A stretch of DNA of 64,000 nucleotides from assembly GCA_046292445.1 (NCBI GenBank), contig JBKBQT010000017.1:1-64000 (forward strand), written 5' to 3'. Made by a program: the position numbers and the translations under genes. The notes beneath the pieces were generated by a model that did no database searches, was not told where the DNA came from, and worked only from the letters and a program-made list of their open reading frames with translations. The stretch comes from CALIZF01 sp046292445 (GTDB taxonomy: Bacteria > Pseudomonadota > Alphaproteobacteria > Rhodobacterales > Rhodobacteraceae). Positions 48,792 through 58,074 of the stretch are shown piece by piece. The first letter of the stretch is position 1; the number at the start of each line of letters is the position of its first letter.

Positions 48792-50962
48792 CGGCGGGCC
48801 TCCTTGCGGCGGGTGGGGCGTGCCCCGTGCAGCGCGCGGAAGGCGGCGACGGCGGCGGCGGCGAATTCGGGGGCGTTGATGTGATGGGGGATGCGGATCA
48901 CCTGCCGCGCGGCGGTCTGGCGCAGGGTGGCCTCGAGCGCGGCGAAGAGGGCCGCGCGCGCCTCGGGCAACCAGAAGGGCCGCCCCGGCGCGTCGAGCGC
49001 GGAAACCCCGCCCTCGGGCAGCAGGAGCCGCACCGGACCCTCCATCGCGTTGAGCCGGCCGCCGATCCAGCGGCCCATCGCCGCGTTTTCCTCGGGCGTG
49101 GTGCGCATCAGCGTGACCTGCGGGTTGTGTTCGTAGAAAAGGCGCCCGCGGTATTTCTCGGGCACCGTCGGCGGCGGGCCGAAGTTCACCATGTCGAGCG
49201 CGCCGACCGACCCGATCCAGGGCACGCGGGTGCGGATGAAGGCGCCGAACCGGTCCTCGGTGCAGGGGAACACGCCCCCCATCATCATGTCGCAGACCTC
49301 CGTCGTGGTCAGGTCGATCGCCGCGCGCACCTTGGCCCCGTCGATGAGCTTTTCCATCGACTGCCCGCCGATGCCGGTGGCGTGGAACACGAGGCAATCC
49401 CAGTCGTCCCGCAGGAAGGCCTCGATCTGCTGCACCGCCGGGGTGGTGACGCCGAACATGGTCATCGCCATCGCGGGCTTGCCGGCCGCGGTCTGGGGCG
49501 CGGCGCGGCGCGCCTGCACCATGCCGACCATCGCCGCGGCGGCATTGCCCAGCACCTCGCGCGTGATGGTGTTCAGGCCCTGCACATCGGCCACCGAATG
49601 CAGCATCATGATATCGGCGGGGCCGACGTATTTCGACACCTCGCCCGAGGCGACGGTGGACACGATGATCTTGGGCACGCCCACGGGCAGCGCGCGCATC
49701 GCCGGGGCGACCATGGCCGTGCCGCCCGACCCGCCGGCCGACAGGATGCCCGCCACCCCCTGCGCCTGCGCGATCCAGCGCGCGAAGGCGAGCGTCATGC
49801 CCGCGACCGACTGCCCGCGGTCGCCGGTGAACACGCCGGCCGCGCCGCGGGGGTGGAACGCGGCGATCTGATGCGCCGGAATGTCCGCGCCCGCATGGCC
49901 TTGCGTCGTCGACAGATCGACGAGCCGCACGGGCAGGCCCGCGTCCCGGATGATGTCGCGCATGAAGCGCAGTTCCGCCCCCTTGGTGTCGAGCGTGCCC
50001 GCGACCAGCACCACCGACGCGCCCGGCGCGGCGAGCGGGCGCATCGCGGGGGCGGCGGCGGTGGGCGCGGTCGTCACCACGCGGGCGAGGCGTTCGAGCT
50101 GTGCGACGGGGACGGCCGGGGTCCAACGCGTCGGGGGTTTGGGGTTGGCGATGTAGATCTTCGCCATTGCCGGGGTTGCGGCATCGGCGGCAGGCCCCGC
50201 CGGCGCCCGTTCGGCCGGGCCCGTCTCCTCATGCCCGTGCCGCCCGACGCCCAGCAGGCGCTGTTGCAGGTCGCGGTCGGCGGCGAGTTCGGCGGCCGGG
50301 GCGATGCGGTTGATCCGCCCGTTGACCATGATCGCCACGCTGTCGGCGATGGCGCAGGCGACGCCGATGTTCTGCTCGATCACCAGAACCTCGATGTCGC
50401 CCTCGGCGCCAAGGCGCAGCAGCATCTCCTCGACCTGGGCGACGATGACCGGGGCAAGGCCCTCGGTCGGCTCGTCCATCACCAGAAGGCGCGGGTTCTG
50501 CAAGAGCGCGCGCGAGATGGCGAGCATCTGCTGCTCGCCCCCCGAAAGCTGCGCGCCGCCGTTGCCCTTGCGCTCGGCAAGCCGCGGGAAGGTGGCGTAG
50601 ATCCGCTCGACCGTCCAGGCGCCGCCCCCCTGCGCGACCATCCGCAGATGCTCGTCCACCGTCAGCGACCGCCACAGCCGCCGCCCCTGCGGCACATAGC
50701 CGATGCCCAGCCGCGCGATATCGGCCGGGCTGCGCCCGGCCAGTTCCACCCCGCCGAAGCGGATCGAGCCCGAGGCGACCGGGACCAGCCCCATGATCGC
50801 CTTGCAAAGCGTCGTCTTGCCCATCCCGTTGCGCCCGACGACCGACAGAACCCCTCGGTCGAGCCGCAGATCGACGCCCTGCAGCGCGTGGGAGGCGCCG
50901 TAGAACACGTTGAGCCCGCGGATTTCGAGCGCGGCGGCGCGGGATTCGGGGCGGTCAGCCAT
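48788..50962 (-). CDS. LivF ABC ATPase fused to a Tm-1-like (UPF0261) domain
   Basis: The 724-residue protein joins a complete LivF-type ATPase (1-240; Walker A GRNGMGKTT, signature LSGGEQQ, Walker B LLVMDEPTEGL) to a Tm-1-like ATP-binding domain (about 316-710; VLVAGTLDTKGAELRFMRD, VGVPKIIVSTVASGEVSKYVG, FHATGIGGQSMEKLI) by an Ala/Pro linker. In plants Tm-1 blocks virus replication, but bacterial homologues lie with catabolic genes and a TIM-barrel partner, as here. The fusion ties transport ATPase and metabolic enzyme. ATG 50962 overlaps livG by eight bases. An internal start near Met266 could also give the second domain alone. Confidence 0.9.
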   Translation of the reverse strand: MADRPESRAAALEIRGLNVFYGASHALQGVDLRLDRGVLSVVGRNGMGKTTLCKAIMGLVPVASGSIRFGGVELAGRSPADIARLGIGYVPQGRRLWRSLTVDEHLRMVAQGGGAWTVERIYATFPRLAERKGNGGAQLSGGEQQMLAISRALLQNPRLLVMDEPTEGLAPVIVAQVEEMLLRLGAEGDIEVLVIEQNIGVACAIADSVAIMVNGRINRIAPAAELAADRDLQQRLLGVGRHGHEETGPAERAPAGPAADAATPAMAKIYIANPKPPTRWTPAVPVAQLERLARVVTTAPTAAAPAMRPLAAPGASVVLVAGTLDTKGAELRFMRDIIRDAGLPVRLVDLSTTQGHAGADIPAHQIAAFHPRGAAGVFTGDRGQSVAGMTLAFARWIAQAQGVAGILSAGGSGGTAMVAPAMRALPVGVPKIIVSTVASGEVSKYVGPADIMMLHSVADVQGLNTITREVLGNAAAAMVGMVQARRAAPQTAAGKPAMAMTMFGVTTPAVQQIEAFLRDDWDCLVFHATGIGGQSMEKLIDGAKVRAAIDLTTTEVCDMMMGGVFPCTEDRFGAFIRTRVPWIGSVGALDMVNFGPPPTVPEKYRGRLFYEHNPQVTLMRTTPEENAAMGRWIGGRLNAMEGPVRLLLPEGGVSALDAPGRPFWLPEARAALFAALEATLRQTAARQVIRIPHHINAPEFAAAAVAAFRALHGARPTRRKEARR

Positions 50963-51752
50963 GGGCGTGGCTCCCGTCGCCGAGGTAGAGGGCCTGAACC
51001 TCCGCGTCCTCCTCGATCTCGGCCGGTGTGCCTTCCTTGAACACCCGGCCGTTGTGCATCATCGTCACGCTTTCGGCGACGCGCAGCGCCACGTCCATGT
51101 CATGCTCGATGATGATGTAGCCGATATGCGCCGGCAGGCCGTTGAGGATCGCCACAAGCTCCCGCCGCTCGGTCGGGGAAAGCCCCGCCGCCGGTTCGTC
51201 GAACAGGATGAACCGCGGCGCCCCGGCCAGCGCGAGCGCGATCTCGAGCTGGCGCTGCTGGCCATAGCTGAGTTCGGAAACCAGTTGGTTGCGCGCGGCC
51301 GTCAGCCGCACGGCTTCGATCAGTTCCGCCGCGCGCAGAAGCAAAGGATCGCCCCGCCGCGGGCGCAGCATCGAGAAACGCGCCCGGCTCACCCCCCGGC
51401 AGGCGAGATAGACGTTGTCGGCCACCGTCAGCCCGGTGAAGAGAAGCGAGATCTGATAGGTCCGCCGCAGCCCGCGCCGGATGCGTTCCTGCGCGGGGAA
51501 CACCGTCACATCCTCGCCGAACAGCCGGATCGTACCGGATGTGGGCAGGAAGTCCCCGGTGATGCAGTTGAAGAGGGTCGTCTTGCCCGCCCCGTTCGAC
51601 CCCAGCACCGCCCGCCGCTCGCCCGGGCGCACGCTCATCGTCACATCGGCGATGGCGGCGAGTGCGCCGAACATCTTGGTCACGCCGCGCAGCTCCAGCG
51701 CATTGCCGGCGCTGACGGACCCGAGGGCGGCGGCGGTGTCGGTCATGGTCAT
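50955..51752 (-). CDS. livG: branched-chain-type ABC transporter ATPase LivG
   Basis: The 265-residue ATPase has Walker A LGSNGAGKTTLF, the signature LSYGQQRQLEIA, Walker B FILFDEPAAGLSP and the LivG-type C-terminal YLGDG. It powers import of an amino-acid-like or aromatic substrate with LivF, LivH and LivM. The ATG at 51752 overlaps the livM stop; a second ATG two codons later is possible. Confidence 0.92.
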   Translation of the reverse strand: MTMTDTAAALGSVSAGNALELRGVTKMFGALAAIADVTMSVRPGERRAVLGSNGAGKTTLFNCITGDFLPTSGTIRLFGEDVTVFPAQERIRRGLRRTYQISLLFTGLTVADNVYLACRGVSRARFSMLRPRRGDPLLLRAAELIEAVRLTAARNQLVSELSYGQQRQLEIALALAGAPRFILFDEPAAGLSPTERRELVAILNGLPAHIGYIIIEHDMDVALRVAESVTMMHNGRVFKEGTPAEIEEDAEVQALYLGDGSHAHG

Positions 51753-52822
51753 GCCCTGCCCCCCGTCAGCGGATCGCGCCGCGCGCGCATCCGCGCACGC
51801 CAGCGGTCCCACAGGCCGAGCACGCCGTCGGGCGAGAAGAACACGATGGCGAGGAACCCGATCCCGATCACCAGCTTGAACCGCTCGGTCGAAAGCCCGA
51901 AGGCCGACAGCAGGTCGGGCGAAAAGGTGCGCAGGATCACATAGATGAAGGCGCCGATGAAGGCGCCTTCGGGCCGGCGCAGGCCGCCGACGACGGCGAT
52001 CACGAGGATGTCGAACACCGCCGGCAGGCCGGCCGTGCCCGGCGCGATCTGCGCGTTCTGCCAGACCAGCAGGATCCCCCCGATGGCGGCGATCACCCCG
52101 GCAAAGGTATAGGCAAGGATGCGGTGCGCCTGAACGTTGAAGCCAAGCGCCGCCATTCGCCGCGGATTGTCGCGCGTGCCCTGCAGCGCAAGGCCGAAGG
52201 GCGCGCGGGCAACATAGCGCACCGCCGCATAGCACAGCACCGCAGCGCCGAGCGTGAGGTAGTAGAACGGCACCGGCTGGCGCCAGTCCACCCCGAAAAG
52301 CTGCGGCGGCAGAACGAGGTTGAAACCGGAATAGCCGTTGAAGATCGTATAGTTCTGCCGCGTGAAATAGAAGAACGCCGAGGCGATGGCGAGGGTGATC
52401 ATGATCGTGTAGATCCCGTCCGTCCGCACCGCCAGCGCACCGACCAGCGTGGCAAAGGCCGCGGCGATCACGATCGCGGCCGGCACATAGACATACCACG
52501 GCAGCCCGAGGCTCACCGTTCCCGTCCCGGTCGGCCCGAGGATCGCGACCATGTATCCGGCCAGCCCCGCGACGGTCATCTGCAAGAGGCTCACCATCCC
52601 GCCATAGCCCGCGAGGAACATCAGGCTCAGCGCGATCATGCCCAGGATGAACGTCCAGCCCATGATCTGGAACAGCCAGAAGCTGCCCGCCCAGGCCGGC
52701 ATCGTCAGCGCGACGAGCGCGATGGCCCAGACCTGCACCGGCACCCGCTCGACCCAAGTCGGCGCGGGGCCGCGCGCCTTGCCCGCCATCGCCTCGGGGC
52801 TGAAGGGATCGAAGGCTGCCAT
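51749..52822 (-). CDS. livM: branched-chain-type ABC permease LivM
   Basis: The 357-residue membrane protein has about ten helices and the LivM signatures GYGGMVSLLQMTVAGLAGY, LALQGTRDNPRRMAALGFNV and GGLRRPEGAFIGAFIYVIL. It starts at ATG 52822 directly after the livH stop. A soluble N-terminal tail of about 30 residues precedes the first helix. Confidence 0.92.
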   Translation of the reverse strand: MAAFDPFSPEAMAGKARGPAPTWVERVPVQVWAIALVALTMPAWAGSFWLFQIMGWTFILGMIALSLMFLAGYGGMVSLLQMTVAGLAGYMVAILGPTGTGTVSLGLPWYVYVPAAIVIAAAFATLVGALAVRTDGIYTIMITLAIASAFFYFTRQNYTIFNGYSGFNLVLPPQLFGVDWRQPVPFYYLTLGAAVLCYAAVRYVARAPFGLALQGTRDNPRRMAALGFNVQAHRILAYTFAGVIAAIGGILLVWQNAQIAPGTAGLPAVFDILVIAVVGGLRRPEGAFIGAFIYVILRTFSPDLLSAFGLSTERFKLVIGIGFLAIVFFSPDGVLGLWDRWRARMRARRDPLTGGRA

Positions 52823-53836
52823 CTAGCGCGTCCGCCCCAGAAGGCCCTGGGGCCGGAACGCCAGCACCCCCGCCATGATGAGGAATGTGAAGACGACCGA
52901 ATAGGTCGGCGCGTAGACGAGGCCGAGCTGCTCGGCCAGCCCGATGATGACCGCGCCGAGCGCTGCGCCCGGGATCGACCCCATGCCGCCGACGATCACC
53001 ACCACGAGGCTTGCGAGCAGGAACCGCGTATCCTCGCCCGGCGAGAGCGACTGGAACGTGCCGCCGACGATCCCCGCGATGCCGGCAAGGCCGGCGCCAA
53101 AGGCAAAGACCCCGAGGAACACGATCTGGATCCGCACGCCCGAAGCCGCCAGCATCTCGCGGTCATCGACCCCGGCGCGGATCAGCATGCCGACCCGCGT
53201 GCGGTTCATCACCAGCCACATGCCGACGCCGAGGACGATGGCCGCGATCAGGATCCACACCCGCACCTGCGGATAGCGCAGCCAGACGATTTCCCCGTTG
53301 TCGCGCACCGAAGCGATCACCGGCAGGTCCATCGGACCGGCCAGCCAGTCGGGGGTGAGTATCTGGTAGGACGACCCGCCCCAGACCCACAGCAGGATGT
53401 CAGCGACCACGATCGACAGCCCGATCGTGACGAGCGTCTGGCGCAGATCCTGCCCCTCCATCCGGCGGAACACGACATATTGCAGCACGATGCCCAGAAG
53501 CGCGACGACCACGAACACGACCGGAAAGGCCAGCAGCCACGAACCGGTGCGGTCCGATACCTCGAACCCGATGTAGCCGCCGAGCAGGTAGAGCGAGCCA
53601 TGCGCAAGGTTCACGTTGCGCATCAGCCCGAAGATGAGCGTGAAGCCCGAGGCGACGAGAAAGTAGAGCGCACCGAGCGTGACCCCCGAAAACACCGCGT
53701 TCAGGAAGACGCGCTTGCGGCCCAGCGCCGCCTCGAGTCCCGGCGGCCATGGCGCGAGGATCAGCCAGGCAAGGCCGGCCACGGCGATCGCGATCACCAC
53801 CGTCCAGACCGGATGCCGCCGGAAGAATCCCTCCAT
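52823..53836 (-). CDS. livH: branched-chain-type ABC permease LivH
   Basis: The 337-residue permease shows GVTLGALYFLVASGFTLIFGL, NLAHGSLYLLGGYIG and GGMGSIPGAALGAVIIGLAEQ, the LivH hallmarks. It has an extra N-terminal helix before the core. ATG 53836 is the start; no strong ribosome-binding site is seen. It begins the coupled part of the operon, 108 bp after the AraC gene. Confidence 0.92.
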   Translation of the reverse strand: MEGFFRRHPVWTVVIAIAVAGLAWLILAPWPPGLEAALGRKRVFLNAVFSGVTLGALYFLVASGFTLIFGLMRNVNLAHGSLYLLGGYIGFEVSDRTGSWLLAFPVVFVVVALLGIVLQYVVFRRMEGQDLRQTLVTIGLSIVVADILLWVWGGSSYQILTPDWLAGPMDLPVIASVRDNGEIVWLRYPQVRVWILIAAIVLGVGMWLVMNRTRVGMLIRAGVDDREMLAASGVRIQIVFLGVFAFGAGLAGIAGIVGGTFQSLSPGEDTRFLLASLVVVIVGGMGSIPGAALGAVIIGLAEQLGLVYAPTYSVVFTFLIMAGVLAFRPQGLLGRTR

Positions 53837-53944
53837 CGCGCAAGCCCCCTCCGCCTCGCTCCGCCGAGGCTAGCCCGCCCCCGCCCCGAGGGGCATACCC
53901 GAGCGTCTGATCGCTGCGCGCAGGGTCGCGTTGTTCGCTGCCGC

Positions 53945-54793
53945 TCAGGCGGCGCGGACCGGCTGGGCCATATGGACCGACCGGCGGTAGGCGCTCGGCG
54001 GCACGACGCCATTGGCGATGAAGAACCGCGAAAACGAGGCCTGGCTCGAAAACCCGAGGTCGAGCCCGATGTCGGCCACCGCCTCCTGCGTCTGCGCCAG
54101 CAGGTCGATCGCCCGCTCCATCCGCAGCGAATTGAGGTAGAGGTTCGGCGTCGTGCCGACCTGCTCGCGGAACAGCTTGAAGAAATGCGGCCGGCTCAGC
54201 CCCACTTCGCGCGCGACATGGTCGAGCGACAGGGTGTCGGTCAGGCTGTCCTGCATGAACCGCATCGCCCGGCGCACGCGAAAGTCGCGCAAGGCCAGCG
54301 CCGATCCGACAAAGCCCGCCCCGGCCTCGGTCCATTGCCAGGACTGGTCGAAACAGCCCTGCGTCAGATCGCACAGGCGCTCGGGCAGGAACGGATGATC
54401 CGCGTCGGGGTCGAGCATGGCGCCGGCGATCCCGTAGACATGCCGGGCCAGAAGGTCGGTGACCTCGACGCCGACCCGCCCGAAGCGCAGCGAGGATGTC
54501 GGGCGCCGCGCGGCATTGAGGAACCAGCCGGGGCGGATGTAGAGCACCAATGCCAGCGTGGGTTCCGCCCCCTCGGCATGCCGGTAGTAATGCGGCTGCC
54601 ACGGGCTGATCGCCGTCGCCTGGCCCGGCGAAAGCGGATAGGCACGATCCTCGACCACGACTTCGCCGCACGGGCCCTGCACATGGAAGATCAGGTGCCC
54701 TTCCCGGTGGGCATGGGGCACCATCGACCGATCCATGCCATAGAGGCAGACGCGACCGAAATCGCCGTGAAATACGGCAATTGCAGTACTCAT
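53945..54793 (-). CDS. AraC family transcriptional regulator
   Basis: The 282-residue protein has an N-terminal cupin-like ligand domain and a C-terminal double HTH (LSLDHVAREVGLSRPHFFKL and AVADIGLDLGFSSQASFSRFF). It is a likely activator of the surrounding catabolic operon in response to its substrate. ATG 54793 is chosen; an in-frame extension to 54877 is possible but overlaps the dehydrogenase end. It lies inside the operon, not divergent from it. Confidence 0.9.
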   Translation of the reverse strand: MSTAIAVFHGDFGRVCLYGMDRSMVPHAHREGHLIFHVQGPCGEVVVEDRAYPLSPGQATAISPWQPHYYRHAEGAEPTLALVLYIRPGWFLNAARRPTSSLRFGRVGVEVTDLLARHVYGIAGAMLDPDADHPFLPERLCDLTQGCFDQSWQWTEAGAGFVGSALALRDFRVRRAMRFMQDSLTDTLSLDHVAREVGLSRPHFFKLFREQVGTTPNLYLNSLRMERAIDLLAQTQEAVADIGLDLGFSSQASFSRFFIANGVVPPSAYRRSVHMAQPVRAA

Positions 54794-54873
54794 GATCCTC
54801 CCCCTGCTGTCTTGTGCAGCATTCGTTCGACGGATCCTACGCCGCTTGACCCGCGAATCAAGGACGAACCGCG

Positions 54874-56022
54874 TCACATCGCCGCCGCGATCAACTGGCG
54901 ATAGTCGCGGGCGGTGGCATAGCGCGGATTGGTGCGGTTGGCCGGTTCGGCCTCGGCCGCCAGCGCCACCCGGTCGCAGAGCGCCGGATCGAGCCCGAGC
55001 GGCGCAAGCCGTGTGGGCAACGCAAGCCTCGCCGCGAGGGCGGCAAGGCTGTCGGCAAGCCCGGCGCCGGGCGGAAGGCGCAGCGCCTCGCGCAGCGCAT
55101 CGAAGCGTTCGCCCACCGCCGGGGCGTTGAACGCAAGGCAGGGCGGCAGCAGCGCGGCATGAAGCCGCCCGTGCGGCGCGGCCACCTCCGCCGCCTCGAC
55201 CTCAAAGGCATGCGCCAGCGCATGCACCCCGCCCAGGCCCTTCTGCGCCGCGAGACCCGCGCAGAGCGCCGCCGCGAGCATCTCGCGACGGGCGTCGAGA
55301 TCGGCCCCATCGGCAACCGCCCGCGGGAGCGCAGGGGCCGCCCGCCGCAGCCCCTCGAGCGCGATCCCGTCCGCCGGCGGGTTCCAGGCCGTGGCGAGGA
55401 ACGCCTCGATGCAATGGGCGATCACATCCATGCCCGCCGCAGCGGTTGCCGCCGGTGGCTGCGCCAGCGTCAGCGTCGGATCGCACAGCACGAGCGTCGG
55501 GATCAGCCCGTCGCCCGACAGCGTCCGCCGTTCCGCATCGTCCGTCAGCCGCAGCCCCGGGCAAAGGCCGGCCCCGTTCGCCGTCGTCACCGGCACCAGC
55601 GCGACCGGTATCCGCCGCCGGCGCAGCGCCGCCGGGCCGGCCGCACCGCTCAGCACCGCCGCGAGACGCCCGGGCTCGCCCCCCGTCACGCCGACGATTC
55701 GCGCAAGGTCGAGCGCCGCGCCGCCGCCGAGACCCACAACGCCGTCGCAGCGCCCCTTCTCGAATGCCGCGACCGCCCGCGCCGCCGCGGTGCCGGTCGC
55801 GACGTCGTCGGACACCGCGCGGTGCACCGGATGCACCGCAGGCGACAGCGCAAGGCGCAACCGCTCGGCGATCTCGCCCGCGCCGCCAAGCGCCGCTGCG
55901 CCGACCGGATCGGTCAGCACCAGCGGCCGCGCGACGCCGAGCGCCGCAAGTTCCTCGCCCAGCGCCTCGTCGAGCGCCCGGTCGGCGAACTGCACCCGCG
56001 ACAGATAGGGGATCACCGTCAT
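54874..56022 (-). CDS. iron-containing alcohol dehydrogenase / maleylacetate reductase-like
   Basis: The 382-residue protein has the group III dehydrogenase fold: GCDG-type NAD loop (KGRCDGVVGLGGGAALDLAR), and metal ligands in MDVIAHCIEAFL and GVHALAHAFEVE with a further His in PHGRLHAALLP. These reduce or oxidise alcohols, or reduce maleylacetate in aromatic pathways. ATG 56022 is the start; a longer upstream frame is weak. It follows the binding-protein gene after 156 bp. Confidence 0.87.
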   Translation of the reverse strand: MTVIPYLSRVQFADRALDEALGEELAALGVARPLVLTDPVGAAALGGAGEIAERLRLALSPAVHPVHRAVSDDVATGTAAARAVAAFEKGRCDGVVGLGGGAALDLARIVGVTGGEPGRLAAVLSGAAGPAALRRRRIPVALVPVTTANGAGLCPGLRLTDDAERRTLSGDGLIPTLVLCDPTLTLAQPPAATAAAGMDVIAHCIEAFLATAWNPPADGIALEGLRRAAPALPRAVADGADLDARREMLAAALCAGLAAQKGLGGVHALAHAFEVEAAEVAAPHGRLHAALLPPCLAFNAPAVGERFDALREALRLPPGAGLADSLAALAARLALPTRLAPLGLDPALCDRVALAAEAEPANRTNPRYATARDYRQLIAAAM

Positions 56023-56178
56023 GGTCGCACGTCCCGGCAGAGGCCCCTTCGTGCTCGTCCGGCGGTAGGTCCACCCGCGCACGATCCCGTCCCGTGACCG
56101 CGTCGGCCTCGATCCCGCGCAGCGGCGCCCGGCGGGCGCCCCCGCGCCCGGCCGGCGCGGGAGCAGGAAACGGTTCCG

Positions 56179-57441
56179 TCAGCCGCCGGCGCGCAGCTTG
56201 GCGCAATCGGGATTGTCCCGCGACGGCAGACCCATCGCGCGGAACTCGTCCGCCGTCATCCCGAGCGTCTGGGTGACCCCCTCGGTCCGCGCCTTGAACA
56301 CGCTCGTGAGGTTGCCGTCCGCCCCCTCGACCACTTCGGTCACCACGACCGACCCTGTCGCCTGACGGTTCTCGTTGAGCGTCACCGTGCCCAGCGGGGT
56401 GTCGAGCGGCAGCGTGGCCAGCGCATTCTTGAACGCCGCCTGCCCGTCCGACAGATCGCCGTTCACCGCATTCAGCGCATTGATCGCCGCCTTGGTGGCG
56501 ATGTAGTAGCCGACCCCGAAGAGCGAGGGCGTGGCGAAGCGTTCGTTGGCCGGGAAAGCCGCCTGATAGGACGCGACATAGGCCTGCCAGGCCGGGCTCG
56601 GGTCGTCTGCGGCCAGCGGTCCCGAGGTCGGCGTGCCGATCAGCGCCTCCTTCGCCCGGCCCTTGGACGCAAGGACCGTCGCATCCGCCATGATGGTGCC
56701 GCCGATCAGGTTGGTCTCCGCCCCGGCCTGCTCGTACTGGTTGAGGAAGTTGATCGCATCCGTCCCGCCGACGCCAAGGTAGATCGCATCGACGTCATCG
56801 GGCAGCGCCGCGATCACTCCGGCGAAGTCGGACGAGCCAAGCGGCACCCAGAACCGCTCGACGATGTCCCCGCCCGCCCTGCAGAAGTCGACCGCAAAGC
56901 CGAGGAAGTTCGTGTAACCGAACGAATAGTCGGCCGCGACGGTCGCGATCCGCTTCCAGCCCTTTTCATTCACGACATAGCTGCCAAGGCCGGTGCCCCA
57001 CTGCGCCCCGTCGAGGTTGAAGCGGAAGAAATTCGGCGCCGGATCGACCCAGGTGGTCTCGAGCGCGCCCGAGATGCCGTTGATCACCGTCTTGTCGGGG
57101 ATCGACTTGGCATAATCGCGCATCGCGATGCCCTCGGATCCCGACAGCGGCCCGATGATGAAATCCACGCCGTCCTGCTCGATGAGCTTGCGGGCCTGCC
57201 GGATGGCGGTATCGGGCGTGGTATCGGAGGGGGCGACGACGATCTCGATCTTCTTGCCGCCGGCCATGCCGCCCGCTTCCTTGAGCGCGAGTTCTACGTT
57301 GCGCACGCCATCCTTGCCGCCTTCGGCAAAGGCGCCCTCGAGGGCCACGAGGATCCCGATCTTGATCGTTTCCTGCGCCAGGGCGGCCCCCGGCAGCAGA
57401 AGCGCCGCGGCCGAGACCGAGGCTATGAACAGCGTCTTCAT
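56179..57441 (-). CDS. ABC transporter periplasmic binding protein, LivK-type
   Basis: The 420-residue protein has a signal peptide (MKTLFIASVSAAALLLPG, cleavage after ALA near residue 22) and a type I periplasmic binding fold (IKIGILVALEGAFAEGGKDG, VVAPSDTTPDTAIRQARKLI, GGTIMADATVLAS). It delivers the substrate to LivHMGF. It is the first gene of the long operon; ATG 57441 has GGAGGA-like purines a few bases upstream. The ligand is not predictable. Confidence 0.92.
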   Translation of the reverse strand: MKTLFIASVSAAALLLPGAALAQETIKIGILVALEGAFAEGGKDGVRNVELALKEAGGMAGGKKIEIVVAPSDTTPDTAIRQARKLIEQDGVDFIIGPLSGSEGIAMRDYAKSIPDKTVINGISGALETTWVDPAPNFFRFNLDGAQWGTGLGSYVVNEKGWKRIATVAADYSFGYTNFLGFAVDFCRAGGDIVERFWVPLGSSDFAGVIAALPDDVDAIYLGVGGTDAINFLNQYEQAGAETNLIGGTIMADATVLASKGRAKEALIGTPTSGPLAADDPSPAWQAYVASYQAAFPANERFATPSLFGVGYYIATKAAINALNAVNGDLSDGQAAFKNALATLPLDTPLGTVTLNENRQATGSVVVTEVVEGADGNLTSVFKARTEGVTQTLGMTADEFRAMGLPSRDNPDCAKLRAGG

Positions 57442-57595
57442 GAATGGTCCTCCCGTTGGGCCGCGACCGCTGCGAGGCGGGGAGATGGACCCACGCCCGA
57501 TCGCGCCGAGGTCTGCGGCAGCACTGCAATGGTGCGGTCGAAGCAGCGCCCAGGCGATCACCCGGCGTGGGGCGCCATATCCGAGGGTCTGTTTT

Positions 57596-57647
57596 GTTAT
57601 ACCGTCCCGCGAGCGCAGATCACGCTGCGCCGTTAATGCCGCATTAA
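57596..57647. promoter_or_regulatory. operon -10 candidate and palindrome upstream of the binding-protein gene
   Basis: On the minus strand TATAAC (57601-57596) could be the -10 box of the long operon; a matching -35 box is weak, as for an activated promoter. TTAATG-CCG-CATTAA (57633-57647) is a perfect inverted repeat about 190 bp upstream of the start codon and just before the divergent gene at 57671. It may bind the AraC regulator or another factor. Confidence 0.35.
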
Positions 57648-57670
57648 TCCTGTCGCGCCACGATGCCGGG

Positions 57671-57931
57671 ATGCAGCACCATCGTTTTGCCCGCCCGCCG
57701 AATGCCGACGCCTTCGCCCCGCCGCGCAACGAGGTCTGGCGCGATCAGATCTTTGCGGCAAAGGCGGCGCGCGAAGGCGGGATCATCCGCCGCGCCGTCC
57801 GCGATGTGGAGCGCGAGATCGGGCGGGAGGCACTCGAACTCGAAGTGCGCCGACGCGGGTTTCACCTGCTCGAATGCGGCGGGCAATTCCTCATCATCTG
57901 CAATCGCGGACACCTCCGGGTCATCTGCTGA
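57671..57931 (+). CDS. small conserved Rhodobacteraceae protein (86 aa)
   Basis: The 86-residue protein (MQHHRFARPPNADAFAPPRN, then EVWRDQIFAAKAAREGGIIR, RRGFHLLECGGQFLIICN) resembles a small family that is often mislabelled phosphoribosylanthranilate isomerase in Rhodobacteraceae; it is far too short for that enzyme. A helix followed by a beta pair is likely. It is divergent from the binding-protein gene. The start is the first ATG that fits the family; its ribosome-binding site is poor. Confidence 0.65.
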   Translation: MQHHRFARPPNADAFAPPRNEVWRDQIFAAKAAREGGIIRRAVRDVEREIGREALELEVRRRGFHLLECGGQFLIICNRGHLRVIC

Positions 57932-57935
57932 CACT

Positions 57936-58061
57936 GCGCGTCTTTCGTACGAAAGACGCGCAAGCGGCGATCAGAGGGCACCGTGCAGAACCCGTCGCCC
58001 AAAACCCTTCATGCGAAGGGTTTTGGGCGACGGACCAAGAATTTTCGCAGAAAATTCTTGG
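57936..58061. terminator. three consecutive perfect hairpins between convergent genes
   Basis: Three stems stand in a row between the stop at 57931 and the preA stop at 58075. The first is the perfect 26-bp palindrome centred at 57948/57949 (arms 57936-57948 and 57949-57961). The second has a 19-bp stem (57992-58010 with 58015-58033, loop ATGC). The third has a 12-bp stem (58035-58046 with 58050-58061, loop GCA). No T-tract follows on either strand, so simple Rho-independent termination is not proven. Confidence 0.7.
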
Positions 58062-58074
58062 GTCCCGTAACGCG

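Noticed and set aside
57128..57670. Extension of the small gene at 57671 upstream into the binding-protein gene
   Set aside because: The upstream part is antisense to the clear periplasmic binding-protein gene; the family start fits ATG 57671.
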